Shown: in pieces, positions 8,258 through 16,086 of the stretch | Position numbering within the stretch: the stretch's first letter is position 1 | Layout of the letters: every line of letters starts with the position of its first letter | Origin: Saxibacter everestensis | GTDB lineage: Bacteria; Actinomycetota; Actinomycetes; Actinomycetales; Brevibacteriaceae | Assembly: GCF_025787225.1 (NCBI RefSeq) | Contig: NZ_CP090958.1 | Span: 3,984,524 to 4,048,523, forward strand | DNA: 64,000 nucleotides | Direction of reading: 5' to 3' | The notes under the pieces: model-generated | Told to the model about the DNA's origin: nothing | Databases searched by the model: none | Seen by the model: the letters and a program-made list of their open reading frames with translations, nothing else | Position numbers and translations under genes: made by a program

Positions 8258-9700
8258 GTGCCACGTGAGTCCGGCCCCGGTATCGCCCGAACCTTGGGCG
8301 GCTGGGGCTGGCTCGCGCTGTCAACGGCTTCGCTGACGTACCTCACGTTTCTGCTGTCGCTTGCCGCGATTGCCCTACTTCCAGCGCTTTTCGGCTGGCA
8401 CGGTTCCGTCGTGCAGAGCGGATCGATGCGACCCCATATCAACCCGGGCGACGTCGTGCTGTCAACCAACCTTCCGAGCGAGTCAGCTGTTCCGGTCGGT
8501 GGCGTGGTGGAATTCAGCAGCCCGGCATTTGCCGAGCCCAGCGGGGTGGCGAAGACCCGCTTGCACCGGATCGTCTCCGCGAATGACGACGGCACCTTCG
8601 ACACGGCGGGCGACGCCAATAAGGATATAGACAGCACGCCGATCAGCCGCGATCAGATCAGCGGTCAGGCCAGGCTGCTGGTGCCCTATGTTGGTCTGCC
8701 CAGTCTGTGGATAGGCACCGGCAACTTTCCGGCGTTAACGACCTGGGCCGTGCTGACTTTGATCGCACTGTCCGTTGTCATTCTCAGCAAGGCGCCGCGG
8801 GAGCTTGCGGACGCTGGGCCGGATGGTGCGGGTACCGGGTCGGCTGGCGGGACGACCGGGGAATCCGGTGCCCAGCGGCCAAGGGCACTTGAACCAGCGA
8901 AACGTGTCGTTGCTCGTTCCTCTGGAATCATCGCCGCCCTCGCGGTGGTCGTGCTGCTGGTGCCGGGCGGGGCCTCGATGGGCGCCGCGGATGCCGCCTT
9001 CACAGACCGCACCAGCACCAGCGGCAATAGCTGGCAGGTAGCCGTGGGTAAATCGAAGGCGACCAGCCGGCTCCAGGTAAACGACACTTCCGGGGCGGAC
9101 GGCTGGTACCAGCGGTCCTCGGTGGAAGTGCAGATATTCGCCTCGGCATCTTCTGGCTCCGGGATTCGTTCGATCACCTACCGGATCAATGGCGGCACCC
9201 CGGTCACCGTCCGGCAGTATTCCGCCGAATTCAAGGTCACGACACAGGGCGACAACACAATCACTTATTTTGCGACCGACACCGCCGGGCGGGCTGAGGC
9301 GGAACACAGCACGCATATCAAGCTCGATAACCGGCCTCCGGTTCTGACTGTCTCGTCTCGGACCGGCGACATGACCCACACCGAGTGGAGTGCCAACTGT
9401 AAGAGCTATGGCATTTCAGGCGGACTCTGCGGTGACACGTCCGACGCCGGCGGAAGCGGCATCGGCACGGCGAGTTACGTGTTGCGCAGGTCATCGGATA
9501 GTCGCTGTTTCGACGGTTCGAAATGGACTGGCGCAGCCTGTGAAAGGCGCGCCTCGGCCAGAATTTCCGGAGCCGGATGGTATGTGTCGGTGCCGGACTC
9601 GAAGTTCGAGCGGAAGCGAACCTACTACACGATCACTGTATTCGTGACGGACAAGGTCGGGAACGAGGCCATTACAACGAAGAACTTCTCCGTGGGCTAG
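8258..9700 (+). CDS. SipW-type signal peptidase fused to a substrate-like surface module
   Basis: The 480-residue protein has two parts. Residues 1-175 are an ER-type signal peptidase I (SipW-like): an N-terminal membrane helix, catalytic serine in QSGSMRP (Ser56), histidine in RLHRIV (His103, which replaces the lysine of the bacterial type), the conserved TAGDANKDID box, and a C-terminal membrane helix (about 158-177). After a Gly/Ala-rich linker, residues 215-250 are a second SipW-type export signal with a hydrophobic helix followed by ADAAFTDRTSTSGNSW, the same cleavage context as the upstream gene. The rest is an extracellular Ig-like domain with four cysteines near 385-430. The start is GTG at 8258. 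Confidence 0.85.
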   Translation: MPRESGPGIARTLGGWGWLALSTASLTYLTFLLSLAAIALLPALFGWHGSVVQSGSMRPHINPGDVVLSTNLPSESAVPVGGVVEFSSPAFAEPSGVAKTRLHRIVSANDDGTFDTAGDANKDIDSTPISRDQISGQARLLVPYVGLPSLWIGTGNFPALTTWAVLTLIALSVVILSKAPRELADAGPDGAGTGSAGGTTGESGAQRPRALEPAKRVVARSSGIIAALAVVVLLVPGGASMGAADAAFTDRTSTSGNSWQVAVGKSKATSRLQVNDTSGADGWYQRSSVEVQIFASASSGSGIRSITYRINGGTPVTVRQYSAEFKVTTQGDNTITYFATDTAGRAEAEHSTHIKLDNRPPVLTVSSRTGDMTHTEWSANCKSYGISGGLCGDTSDAGGSGIGTASYVLRRSSDSRCFDGSKWTGAACERRASARISGAGWYVSVPDSKFERKRTYYTITVFVTDKVGNEAITTKNFSVG

Positions 9701-9707
9701 ACCAGGC

Positions 9708-10307
9708 TCAGAGCACGGTAATAACCTGTCCGGTTTCGGCGCCCTCGATTGACCGAACGTAAGCCGCCGCGACATCGTCGGCATCGACGGGTGAAATGCC
9801 GGGGAAGAATGGCGCATATCCATCGAGCGATTCAGTCAGAACGCTTGGGCTGATCGCATTGATCCTGATGCCGCGCGGGAGCAGGCCGGCGGCGGAGCGA
9901 ACGTAGGCCTCGATTGCCGCGTTGGCAACGGATGCTGTCGTGCCCTGAGTTACCGGCACGTTGGCGAGAATCCCGCTGATCAGGGTGATCGATCCGCCTT
10001 CCGGCAGAATCGACACCGCGGTCTGGGCGATATCGATCTGGCCAAGGGCCTTATTTCCGAGTGCCGCGGCGAAGTCGGTCCGGCTGAGCTCGGGCAGCGG
10101 TTTGAATGGCGTCGATCCGGAGGCGACGGCGACGGCGTCAATCTGCTCAAGTGACTCGAGCGCATTGACGATCGACGCGTGATCTTCGATTGACAGCGCG
10201 GGATTGGTCGACCGGGATAGTGCTGAAACCGTGTGGCCGCGATCCTTCAGCTGACGGTTCACTGCGGTACCGATTGTTCCGGTGGCACCGATGAGTGCGA
10301 TGTGCAT
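9708..10307 (-). CDS. Short-chain dehydrogenase/reductase family protein
   Basis: The 199-residue protein starts with a Rossmann nucleotide-binding motif, IALIGATGTIG (GxxGxxG), and follows the SDR topology: the conserved S-containing strand ITLISGIL and the ISPSVLTE segment after beta-strand 6. The canonical YxxxK catalytic pair is not present; the corresponding helix reads ASVANAAIEAYVRSAA. Compact members of this kind are annotated as short-chain dehydrogenases in many bacteria, without a known substrate. It is convergent with the SipW fusion gene seven bases away and seems monocistronic. Whether it is an active oxidoreductase is open. Confidence 0.8.
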   Translation of the reverse strand: MHIALIGATGTIGTAVNRQLKDRGHTVSALSRSTNPALSIEDHASIVNALESLEQIDAVAVASGSTPFKPLPELSRTDFAAALGNKALGQIDIAQTAVSILPEGGSITLISGILANVPVTQGTTASVANAAIEAYVRSAAGLLPRGIRINAISPSVLTESLDGYAPFFPGISPVDADDVAAAYVRSIEGAETGQVITVL

Positions 10308-10392
10308 GCTGGCCTCCTGCCGTGTGGTGGTCGGTCCCCTGGGCCAGGGACGACGCAGAGGGTGAACCTGCTATCCAACCGGGATATTCCGC

Positions 10393-10473
10393 GCGCTCGG
10401 TAGCAAGTGTTCGCCGCGCTCGGTAGCAAGTGTTCGCCGCGCTCGGTAGCAAGTGTTCGCCGCGCTCGGTAGC
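10393..10473. repeat. Tandem 23-bp repeat, about 3.5 copies
   Basis: Three identical 23-base units, each gcgctcggtagcaagtg followed by ttcgcc, occupy 10393-10461. A fourth partial unit of 12 bases follows. The array lies in the intergenic space upstream of the SDR gene and downstream of the methyltransferase gene. Confidence 0.9.
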
Positions 10474-10528
10474 TCGGTAGCGGAGCGGTCGGCGCCGCTC
10501 GGTAGCTCGGTAGCGGAGCGATCGCCGC
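10463..10528. repeat. Tandem 33-bp repeat, two copies
   Basis: Units at 10463-10495 and 10496-10528 share their first 25 bases exactly (cgctcggtagctcggtagc, then ggagcg) and differ at two of the last eight. They reuse the cgctcggtagc core of the adjacent 23-base array, so slippage generated both. A 14-base duplication (ctgcctagccgatc at 10542 and 10559) repeats the end of the methyltransferase gene. Confidence 0.85.
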
Positions 10529-10562
10529 CGGTGGTCGGCGGCTGCCTAGCCGATCCTGCTGC

Positions 10563-11261
10563 CTAGCCGATCTTGCGCAAGAGCACGACGGTATCCGTTA
10601 CTTCGCCCGGTTTTCCCTGCCGGTCGCTGACTTGGCGCGTTCGCGCCTCGGATACCACCGGCCGCCACTGCCCAGGATCGAACAATGCGGTCACATTGTC
10701 CGGACTGTAGAGCACCTCCGGATGCCGCCGGTTGCCCGAGGGGGTCAATTCGTCTCCGGGATGGTGACCTACGACAAGCAGGTGGCCCTCGCGTGCCACT
10801 GCGGAGCCCAACCGCCGAAGCGTTTCACTGCGGGGTGGGTTTGGAAGCTGAAAATACTGGGCCGAAACGAGATCGAACGCAGGTGCCGGAGGGGTCCAGG
10901 TTGTCAGATCCGCCTGCAGCCAGTTGATGCCGTCAGCCGCGCTTTCAATGGCAGCCGAGCCTTCTGCCTCGGCCGCGGCATTGGTTCGGGCTCGGCCGAG
11001 AGCGACGGACGAAATGTCCACTGCCGTCACGGTCCATCCAGCTCGGGCCAGCCACAGTGCGTCCGCGCCCTCGCCGCATCCGACGTCGAGCGCCGAGCCC
11101 GGCGGCAGGCTGGAAATTTCGCTGACCAGCTGGGGATTCGGCGTGCCGCTCCAAAGGGCCGGCCGTTGCTCGTACATTGAATCCCAGAACGCTCCGTCCA
11201 TAACTTCTGGCCGGTGGCGGTCGTCGTGATCTTTGTCGTGCTCTGATTCCTGCTGACCCAT
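10563..11261 (-). CDS. Class I SAM-dependent methyltransferase
   Basis: From the ATG at 11261 the protein is 232 residues; the longer upstream extension has no family sequence. Motif I, ALDVGCGEGADALWLARAG, is followed by the acidic ribose-binding residue in VTAVDIS (motif II), a D-containing motif III region (WLQADLTTW) and the post-I strands FDLVSAQYFQLP. This is the small methyltransferase-domain type often called a tellurite-resistance or generic SAM methyltransferase, so the substrate is not predictable. The N-terminal ESEHDKDHDDRHRPE stretch is highly charged. Its 3' end has been partly duplicated in the repeat array that follows. Confidence 0.88.
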   Translation of the reverse strand: MGQQESEHDKDHDDRHRPEVMDGAFWDSMYEQRPALWSGTPNPQLVSEISSLPPGSALDVGCGEGADALWLARAGWTVTAVDISSVALGRARTNAAAEAEGSAAIESAADGINWLQADLTTWTPPAPAFDLVSAQYFQLPNPPRSETLRRLGSAVAREGHLLVVGHHPGDELTPSGNRRHPEVLYSPDNVTALFDPGQWRPVVSEARTRQVSDRQGKPGEVTDTVVLLRKIG

Positions 11262-11369
11262 GATGTCAATGGTGGTTCGGTCGGGTCGGCAGCACAACAC
11301 CCGGGGTGCACCTTCTGGGTTCAGGCAGGGAGTCGAGGTGGCGTGGGTGGTCAAGGATAGGGTTTTGGC

Positions 11370-11945
11370 ATGACCCAGCAAGACGTTGACGATTGGACTC
11401 CGCTCAGGACCGAAAGCCTGCTGCTGCGACGTCCTCGACCGGACGATCTCGATCCCGCGGTACAGATTCACACGGATCCGAGCACGAACCGACATCATCC
11501 TGAGCCGTGGACCGTCACGGAGGAGTCTTCCGCGCGGAGGTTCCAGGAGCTTGGCGAACACTGGGAACGACACGGCTTCGGTGTCTGGGTAGTGGAGCAA
11601 CTTGAGCAGCCCGGCGTCATTGTCGGATTCACCGGACTGTCGCACCGAACGGTTCATCAGCGTTCGGCACTGAATCTGTACTACCGCTACGCGCCGGATG
11701 TCTGGGGCAAGGGTTATGCAACCGAGGCGGCATCAACGGCGGTCCGCCATGCGGCAATCCACTTGTCCGATCTGCCTGTTCTGGCCTATACGACGCCGGA
11801 CAACCTTGGTTCCCAACGGACCGCGCTCCGGGTAGGTCTGGATCGGATGTCAGAACTGGACATCGAGCACGAGCACTACACAGACATTTTTTTCGCCCAC
11901 AACTGGCCAGCAGGTGCTAAGTCGCGTGAGTCAAGCGGATCCTGA
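11370..11945 (+). CDS. GNAT family N-acetyltransferase (RimJ/RimL-like)
   Basis: The 191-residue protein has the RimJ/RimL-type GNAT layout: RTESLLLRRPRPDDL near the N-terminus, a central GFTGLSH strand, and the acetyl-CoA pyrophosphate-binding motif WGKGYATEAA. A helix and the strand YTTPDNLGSQRTALRVGL follow. No ribosome-binding site is seen, but TAGGGT ends six bases before the ATG, so the transcript may be leaderless. The acceptor could be a ribosomal-protein N-terminus, a small amine or an antibiotic. A perfect hairpin follows the gene. Confidence 0.9.
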   Translation: MTQQDVDDWTPLRTESLLLRRPRPDDLDPAVQIHTDPSTNRHHPEPWTVTEESSARRFQELGEHWERHGFGVWVVEQLEQPGVIVGFTGLSHRTVHQRSALNLYYRYAPDVWGKGYATEAASTAVRHAAIHLSDLPVLAYTTPDNLGSQRTALRVGLDRMSELDIEHEHYTDIFFAHNWPAGAKSRESSGS

Positions 11946-11972
11946 CTGAAGCCGCGCTAACTGAGTTGTGGT

Positions 11973-12021
11973 TGTCAGATCGGGTGCGTTTCTCCGCCGT
12001 CCCAACGCACCCGATCTGACA
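11973..12021. terminator. Perfect 18-bp hairpin after the GNAT gene
   Basis: TGTCAGATCGGGTGCGTT at 11973-11990 pairs without mismatch with AACGCACCCGATCTGACA at 12004-12021, around a 13-base loop. It lies 28 bases after the GNAT stop and before the LigD-polymerase promoter. There is no T-run, so it is either an actinobacterial hairpin-only terminator or a palindromic repeat element. Confidence 0.7.
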
Positions 12022-12088
12022 CCGGCCGCGACCAGTTGTGGCAACGCGGAGCCTTGGCCGGCGGTCGAAATCGGCTTACGCTTCGAAC

Positions 12089-13108
12089 ATGGCATCGCAG
12101 GCGAAAGACATCGAGGTTCCGGGGGCGCACGGCGCTCGAAAGATACGGATTTCCAGCCCGGATCGTCTGATCTGGCCAGCTGACGGCGTCACCAAGTGGG
12201 ACCTCGCCGAGTACGTGGCCGCTGTGGATGAGGAGTTGCTGCGCGCGCTAGGCGATCGGCCTGTCACCCTGCAGCGCTTCCCGACAGGTATCGATGGGGA
12301 GGAGTTCTTCTCCAAGAACCCACCACGCGGCGTGCCGGAGTGGGCGCGCTCGACGATGTGCACTTACCCGTCAGCCCGGTCACACCCGCAACTGGTAATA
12401 GATGAGATCGCCACAGCTGTCTGGGCGGTGCAGATGAATACCGTGACGTTTCACCCGTGGCCGGTCCGGGTCGCAGACAACGACAATCCCGACGAACTGC
12501 GGATCGATTTGGACCCGCAGCCCGGGCGCGGGTTTCGGGATGCCGTCGAAGCTGCATTCGCGCTCGGTGAGCTGCTGCGCGAGCTGGAACTGGTCCCCTG
12601 GGTGAAGACCAGCGGCAACCGAGGACTCCATGTCTATGCCCGGATCCGGCCCCAGTGGGAATTCCAGGAAGTCCGGCACGCCGTGATCGGAATCGCCCGA
12701 GAGCTCGAGCGCCGCTTACCGAAGTTGGTCACCTCGGCATGGTGGAAGGAGGAGCGCGGCGAGAAGGTCTTCGTTGATTTCAACCAGGCAAACCGGGACC
12801 GGACCATCGCTTCGGCCTACAGCCCGCGACCCCTGCCCGGGGCCCCGGTCTCAATGCCGGTGCGATGGGAAAGTCTGGCCGACATCCAGCCGAGCGCGTT
12901 CACAGTGCGGACCGTGCCGGAAATACTCGCCGCGGAGGGTGACGCCTGGGCGGGGATGGATGAAGCAGTCGGCGGTATCGATGCGGCACTTGGCCTCTGG
13001 GAGACGGACCTGGCGAACGGGCTCGGCGAGATGCCCTTTCCGCCGGAGTACCCGAAGATGCCGGGCGAGCCTCCCCGGGTGCAGCCCAGCAAGCGCCGGG
13101 CGCCCTAG
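12089..13108 (+). CDS. Stand-alone LigD-type polymerase/primase domain protein
   Basis: The 339-residue protein (ATG at 12089) is the archaeo-eukaryotic primase-like polymerase domain of LigD without ligase or nuclease domains. Marks are IRISSPDRLIWP at the start, metal-binding aspartates in LRIDLDPQPG, VKTSGNRGLHVYARI, and the nucleotide-binding VFVDFNQANRDRTIASAYSPR with a following PVSMPVRW. Its length and layout match mycobacterial PolD1/PolD2-type proteins, which can extend and fill DNA ends. No Ku or ligase gene is nearby. TACGCT six bases before the ATG and the lack of a ribosome-binding site suggest a leaderless transcript. Its stop shares CTAG with the convergent surface-protein stop. 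Confidence 0.92.
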   Translation: MASQAKDIEVPGAHGARKIRISSPDRLIWPADGVTKWDLAEYVAAVDEELLRALGDRPVTLQRFPTGIDGEEFFSKNPPRGVPEWARSTMCTYPSARSHPQLVIDEIATAVWAVQMNTVTFHPWPVRVADNDNPDELRIDLDPQPGRGFRDAVEAAFALGELLRELELVPWVKTSGNRGLHVYARIRPQWEFQEVRHAVIGIARELERRLPKLVTSAWWKEERGEKVFVDFNQANRDRTIASAYSPRPLPGAPVSMPVRWESLADIQPSAFTVRTVPEILAAEGDAWAGMDEAVGGIDAALGLWETDLANGLGEMPFPPEYPKMPGEPPRVQPSKRRAP

Positions 13109-14667
13109 TGTCGCCTGCGTCGTTCGCGGACCGCTACGACATAGGCCACGGCGCCGAGCGCGAGCAGGGCAGCTGCCAGGCCAAGGAGCTTGCTGACGTC
13201 GGCACCAGTGAATGGCAGCTCATCATGCGGATCCCGGCCGGGGTCGCTTTCGCTCGGGTCGTCCCCAGGATTTGAAGGGTTGTCACTCGGCGAGACGGAA
13301 GGATCCTTGGTTTCGGTGGGGTCATCCGTCTGGGTTGGCGGCGTTGTGGGGTCATCCGTCTCTGTTGGCGTCGCCGTGGTCTCGCGCACGAAAGCGAAGT
13401 CCTGTTCAGTTACAGTCTCGCCATCCTCGGTTATCTCGAACTCCCGCGGATTGGGACCGTCGACCTTCTTGCCGTCCGGAGGTGTGACCGATAGTTCGTA
13501 GTCGCCGGGTTCCAGTTCGTCCACACCGAAGTGCCCCTGCTCATCGGTCGTCAGAACGCGCGACTCGTCATCCGGGCCGGTGAGTGTCAACGGAAAGTCC
13601 TTGAGCGGTTCACCTTCATCGGTGACGTCACCCTCAACCGATCCGGTCTCGGCGGGGCGGAAGGTGAAGTCCGCCAGCCCGTCAGCGTTTGTCAGGTTGA
13701 CGTCCTGGCGGGTCGGGGAAACCGGGACGTAGCCTTCGGGGCCTTCGACCTTCACGGCATACCCGTCGGCGGCGGTATAGCCCTCGAAGGCGTACTTCCC
13801 GTTCTGGTCCGTTGTTGTCTCTGCGAGAACGTCGCCGTTCGGGCCGATCAGTTTGAGCGTAAGACCTTCGAAGCGGCTGCCGCCGTCTTCGGTTGAAACC
13901 GTACCGGTGATATCCCGGGCAACGGTGGCAAACCAGGTCTGATAAATCGGGAAACCCTGTTCGCGGGTGAAGGTAAAGGTAAGTGAGCTCAGCGAGACGG
14001 TCGGTTCAAACCAGCCGGAAGCGCCATCCGTGTCAGGTGCATTCCCCGAACCGACCCCACTGCCCTTAAGCGTGCCGGTACTCGCGTCCCAGATCGGCTT
14101 GTCCGGGTTGGCGGAACACGGGCTCGGGCTGCCGACGCAGTAGTTGAACGCGCCATTGAAACCGAGGGTCTCGCCGATTTGGTCTGCGGGAATCTTCCGG
14201 CCAGCGGCATCCGTTGCCGAAACGGCGACAGAGTCGGAGTCGATATCTCCGAGCACAAAGGCCCAACCTGCGGCCGGTGTCGGCGACTCGAATGTGTACG
14301 TAGTCACCGACGGTGAGGTCTTGTTGTCCGCCTTTGGGCGGAGATTGAGGTACTTGTTGTTCTTGCTGGATCCGTACTTCCGGCCGACATCGGTGCTGGT
14401 GTTCAGGAACGTGCTTCCGCCTGACTGCAAGCCGACATTTCCGGCTCGGGAATCCGAGGTGAATGTCGCAGCCGGAAACCCCTTTGCGTTCAGCTGGACA
14501 GATCCCTGATAGCTATTCGCCTCGCCTTCGAAGCTATTCCACGTGGCCCATGAAGTGGCCTCCACGGCATGCGCGGGAGGCATGCCGATCAGTACTGAAC
14601 TGAGCGCAAGCAATATCGAGGTGACAAAAGCAAGCGCTAGGTTAGTTTTCTTAAACAGCCACTGCAT
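13105..14667 (-). CDS. LPXTG cell-wall-anchored surface protein with two Cna-B-like repeats
   Basis: The 520-residue protein has a Sec signal peptide (basic N-terminus, hydrophobic core, cleavage after PPAHA, about residue 34), a unique beta-rich domain to about residue 255, and two SdrD-B/Cna-B-like modules (about 256-340 and 341-425, each with a TTDQNGKYAFEGY or TTDEQGHFGVDEL turn). A Thr/Pro/Asp-rich spacer follows, then the sorting signal LPFTG, a membrane helix and the RERRRRH tail. A class A or E sortase must act on it, but none is encoded here. The likely role is adhesion or surface display. Confidence 0.92.
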   Translation of the reverse strand: MQWLFKKTNLALAFVTSILLALSSVLIGMPPAHAVEATSWATWNSFEGEANSYQGSVQLNAKGFPAATFTSDSRAGNVGLQSGGSTFLNTSTDVGRKYGSSKNNKYLNLRPKADNKTSPSVTTYTFESPTPAAGWAFVLGDIDSDSVAVSATDAAGRKIPADQIGETLGFNGAFNYCVGSPSPCSANPDKPIWDASTGTLKGSGVGSGNAPDTDGASGWFEPTVSLSSLTFTFTREQGFPIYQTWFATVARDITGTVSTEDGGSRFEGLTLKLIGPNGDVLAETTTDQNGKYAFEGYTAADGYAVKVEGPEGYVPVSPTRQDVNLTNADGLADFTFRPAETGSVEGDVTDEGEPLKDFPLTLTGPDDESRVLTTDEQGHFGVDELEPGDYELSVTPPDGKKVDGPNPREFEITEDGETVTEQDFAFVRETTATPTETDDPTTPPTQTDDPTETKDPSVSPSDNPSNPGDDPSESDPGRDPHDELPFTGADVSKLLGLAAALLALGAVAYVVAVRERRRRH

Positions 14668-14771
14668 ATCGAAAGTCCTTGGGGGTGGGGACGGCGCGGG
14701 ATTGGCTTAAGGGGAGAAACAACAACGAATCGAACTCTACCTGAGGGCTTAAACCGATCTACGGACAATCG

Positions 14772-15206
14772 TTATACCCCACGGGTGTCAGGCTCGGCCT
14801 TGCTGCTGCCGCGGCTGGCGAACCAGGTCAGGAGCTTGTTCTTCTTCGTATTCTGAAATGCGGCGCACAGCCAATCTCCCGAGGACTGCCGATGGAATAC
14901 AAATGTCTGCACCTTGTTGAGTTGGATAGTCTTGCCCTTGCTGATGCCGCCCTCGCTAAGCACAATGGCCACGTCGTCGGAGATGTGCCGAACGCTCTTT
15001 ACCGCGATACGCATCTTGCTGCCCTTCTGCCACTTTGTCAGCACAGGCTCATGATCGCGGCGGATTGCATTCCGGCCCTCACTGGTGCTGCCGGCGAAGA
15101 TCACGTAGGTGGCGTCGGGAGTGAATAGGTCGGCATACGCCCTAGCGTCCCCGTCGTTCCACGCCTGCTCGATGCGCACTAACGTCTGCTCTATACTTAT
15201 CTGCAT
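14772..15206 (-). CDS. SnoaL-like (SgcJ/EcaC family) protein
   Basis: From the ATG at 15206 the product is 144 residues with the NTF2/SnoaL-like fold of the SgcJ/EcaC group: a first helix IEQAWNDGDARAYADLFTPDATYV, the EGRNAIRRDHEPVLTKW helix, then paired strands with VAIVLSEGG and TFVFHRQSSGDWLCAAFQNT. Length and motif order are typical. Members are often called oxidoreductases, but most have no demonstrated activity. It is divergent from a MarR regulator across an inverted repeat and is probably its target. Start sites of the two genes are only 15 bases apart. Confidence 0.88.
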   Translation of the reverse strand: MQISIEQTLVRIEQAWNDGDARAYADLFTPDATYVIFAGSTSEGRNAIRRDHEPVLTKWQKGSKMRIAVKSVRHISDDVAIVLSEGGISKGKTIQLNKVQTFVFHRQSSGDWLCAAFQNTKKNKLLTWFASRGSSKAEPDTRGV

Positions 15207-15235
15207 AGAAACAATAGTTGCATGAAAGCAGATAA
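15197..15235. promoter_or_regulatory. Candidate MarR operator between divergent genes
   Basis: TTATCTGC at 15197-15204 and GCAGATAA at 15228-15235 are perfect 8-base inverted arms 23 bases apart, in an AT-rich intergenic patch. They overlap the first codons of both divergent genes. The span could hold two half-sites for the MarR dimer, repressing both directions. Confidence 0.5.
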
Positions 15236-15683
15236 AATGCCAAGGACTAGTCCATCGCCAAGACAGTACCGCCGTTACCTGGCCGCCATTACACTCTTCC
15301 ACCAGTCGGCTGCTGATTCAGCAGGGCTGTCCGGGACCGACTACCAAGCCAGTAACCTCCTCGACATCGACGGCCCGATGTCGAGCGGCGAACTGGCGCG
15401 ACGACTAGGGCTGACCACCGGTGCGACGACACGCCTGGTTGATCGACTCGTCCGGTCCGGAATTGCAGAGCGAGTGGAGGATTCTGCCGACCGTCGTAGG
15501 GCTCTCGTCCGACACACCGGAAAGTTGCCCACCGGACTTGCGGAGACGCTTGATCTGGTGCGTGAGCCGATCGGGAGGGCGTTGGACGCGCTCACGCCGG
15601 AACAACGCGAAGGTGTGTCCAAATACCTTGAGACGGCGACCGGTGCCTATTCCGATGCTGCCCGGGTTATCGGAACGGACTGA
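15222..15683 (+). CDS. MarR family regulator
   Basis: The 153-residue protein has the MarR winged-helix core: a dimerisation helix (RRYLAAITLFHQSAADSAGLS), the helix-turn-helix MSSGELARRLGLTTGATTRLVDRLV, the wing DSADRRRALVRHT, and a C-terminal helix ending near residue 150. It opposes the SnoaL-like gene and very likely represses it and itself through the dyad that covers both start regions. The inducer is not evident. Confidence 0.92.
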   Translation: MKADKMPRTSPSPRQYRRYLAAITLFHQSAADSAGLSGTDYQASNLLDIDGPMSSGELARRLGLTTGATTRLVDRLVRSGIAERVEDSADRRRALVRHTGKLPTGLAETLDLVREPIGRALDALTPEQREGVSKYLETATGAYSDAARVIGTD

Positions 15684-15774
15684 GCCAATAACACACATCT
15701 GCCAACACGCCGACCGGAGTGCGGAGAAGCTGACGCGTTTGGCGCTATCCGGGTTGCGCCATGCCAGCGCTCCT

Positions 15775-16086
15775 CTAAGTCGTGGGTGTCTCAGAGAGGT
15801 CGACGACTTCGAACTCAAGCAGGTCGGCGCCGCTGGCCACTGGATTGCGCGCCTGCCCGGCGTGGGCCTCTTTGGCTCCTCCGCTAGACCACGCCTGGAA
15901 TGATTCCTCGTCTTCCCAGGTGGTGACCACGAAGTAGCGGTCTTCGCCTTTGACCGGACGGAGGAGTTGAAATCCCAGAAATCCCGGAGTGTTGTCGACG
16001 GTGTGGGCGCGGTTCGCAAACCGCTTCTCCAACTCAGCTCCCGCCTGGGGCGGCACCGAGATTGCGTTGATCTTCACAATAGCCAT
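15775..16086 (-). CDS. mhuD: MhuD-like haem-degrading monooxygenase
   Basis: The 103-residue ABM-domain protein is strikingly close to Mycobacterium MhuD as I remember it: VKINAI at the start, NTPGFLGFQLLRPVKGEDRY, VTTWEDEESFQAW, and a LLEFEVV end. The residues that matter in MhuD keep their numbers: Asn7, Trp66 and haem ligand His75 (in EAHAG). MhuD-type enzymes bind two haems per subunit and degrade haem, releasing iron and mycobilin. The ATG at 16086 lies in one arm of a nested inverted repeat that also holds the start of the divergent gene. No haem uptake genes are nearby. Confidence 0.88.
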   Translation of the reverse strand: MAIVKINAISVPPQAGAELEKRFANRAHTVDNTPGFLGFQLLRPVKGEDRYFVVTTWEDEESFQAWSSGGAKEAHAGQARNPVASGADLLEFEVVDLSETPTT

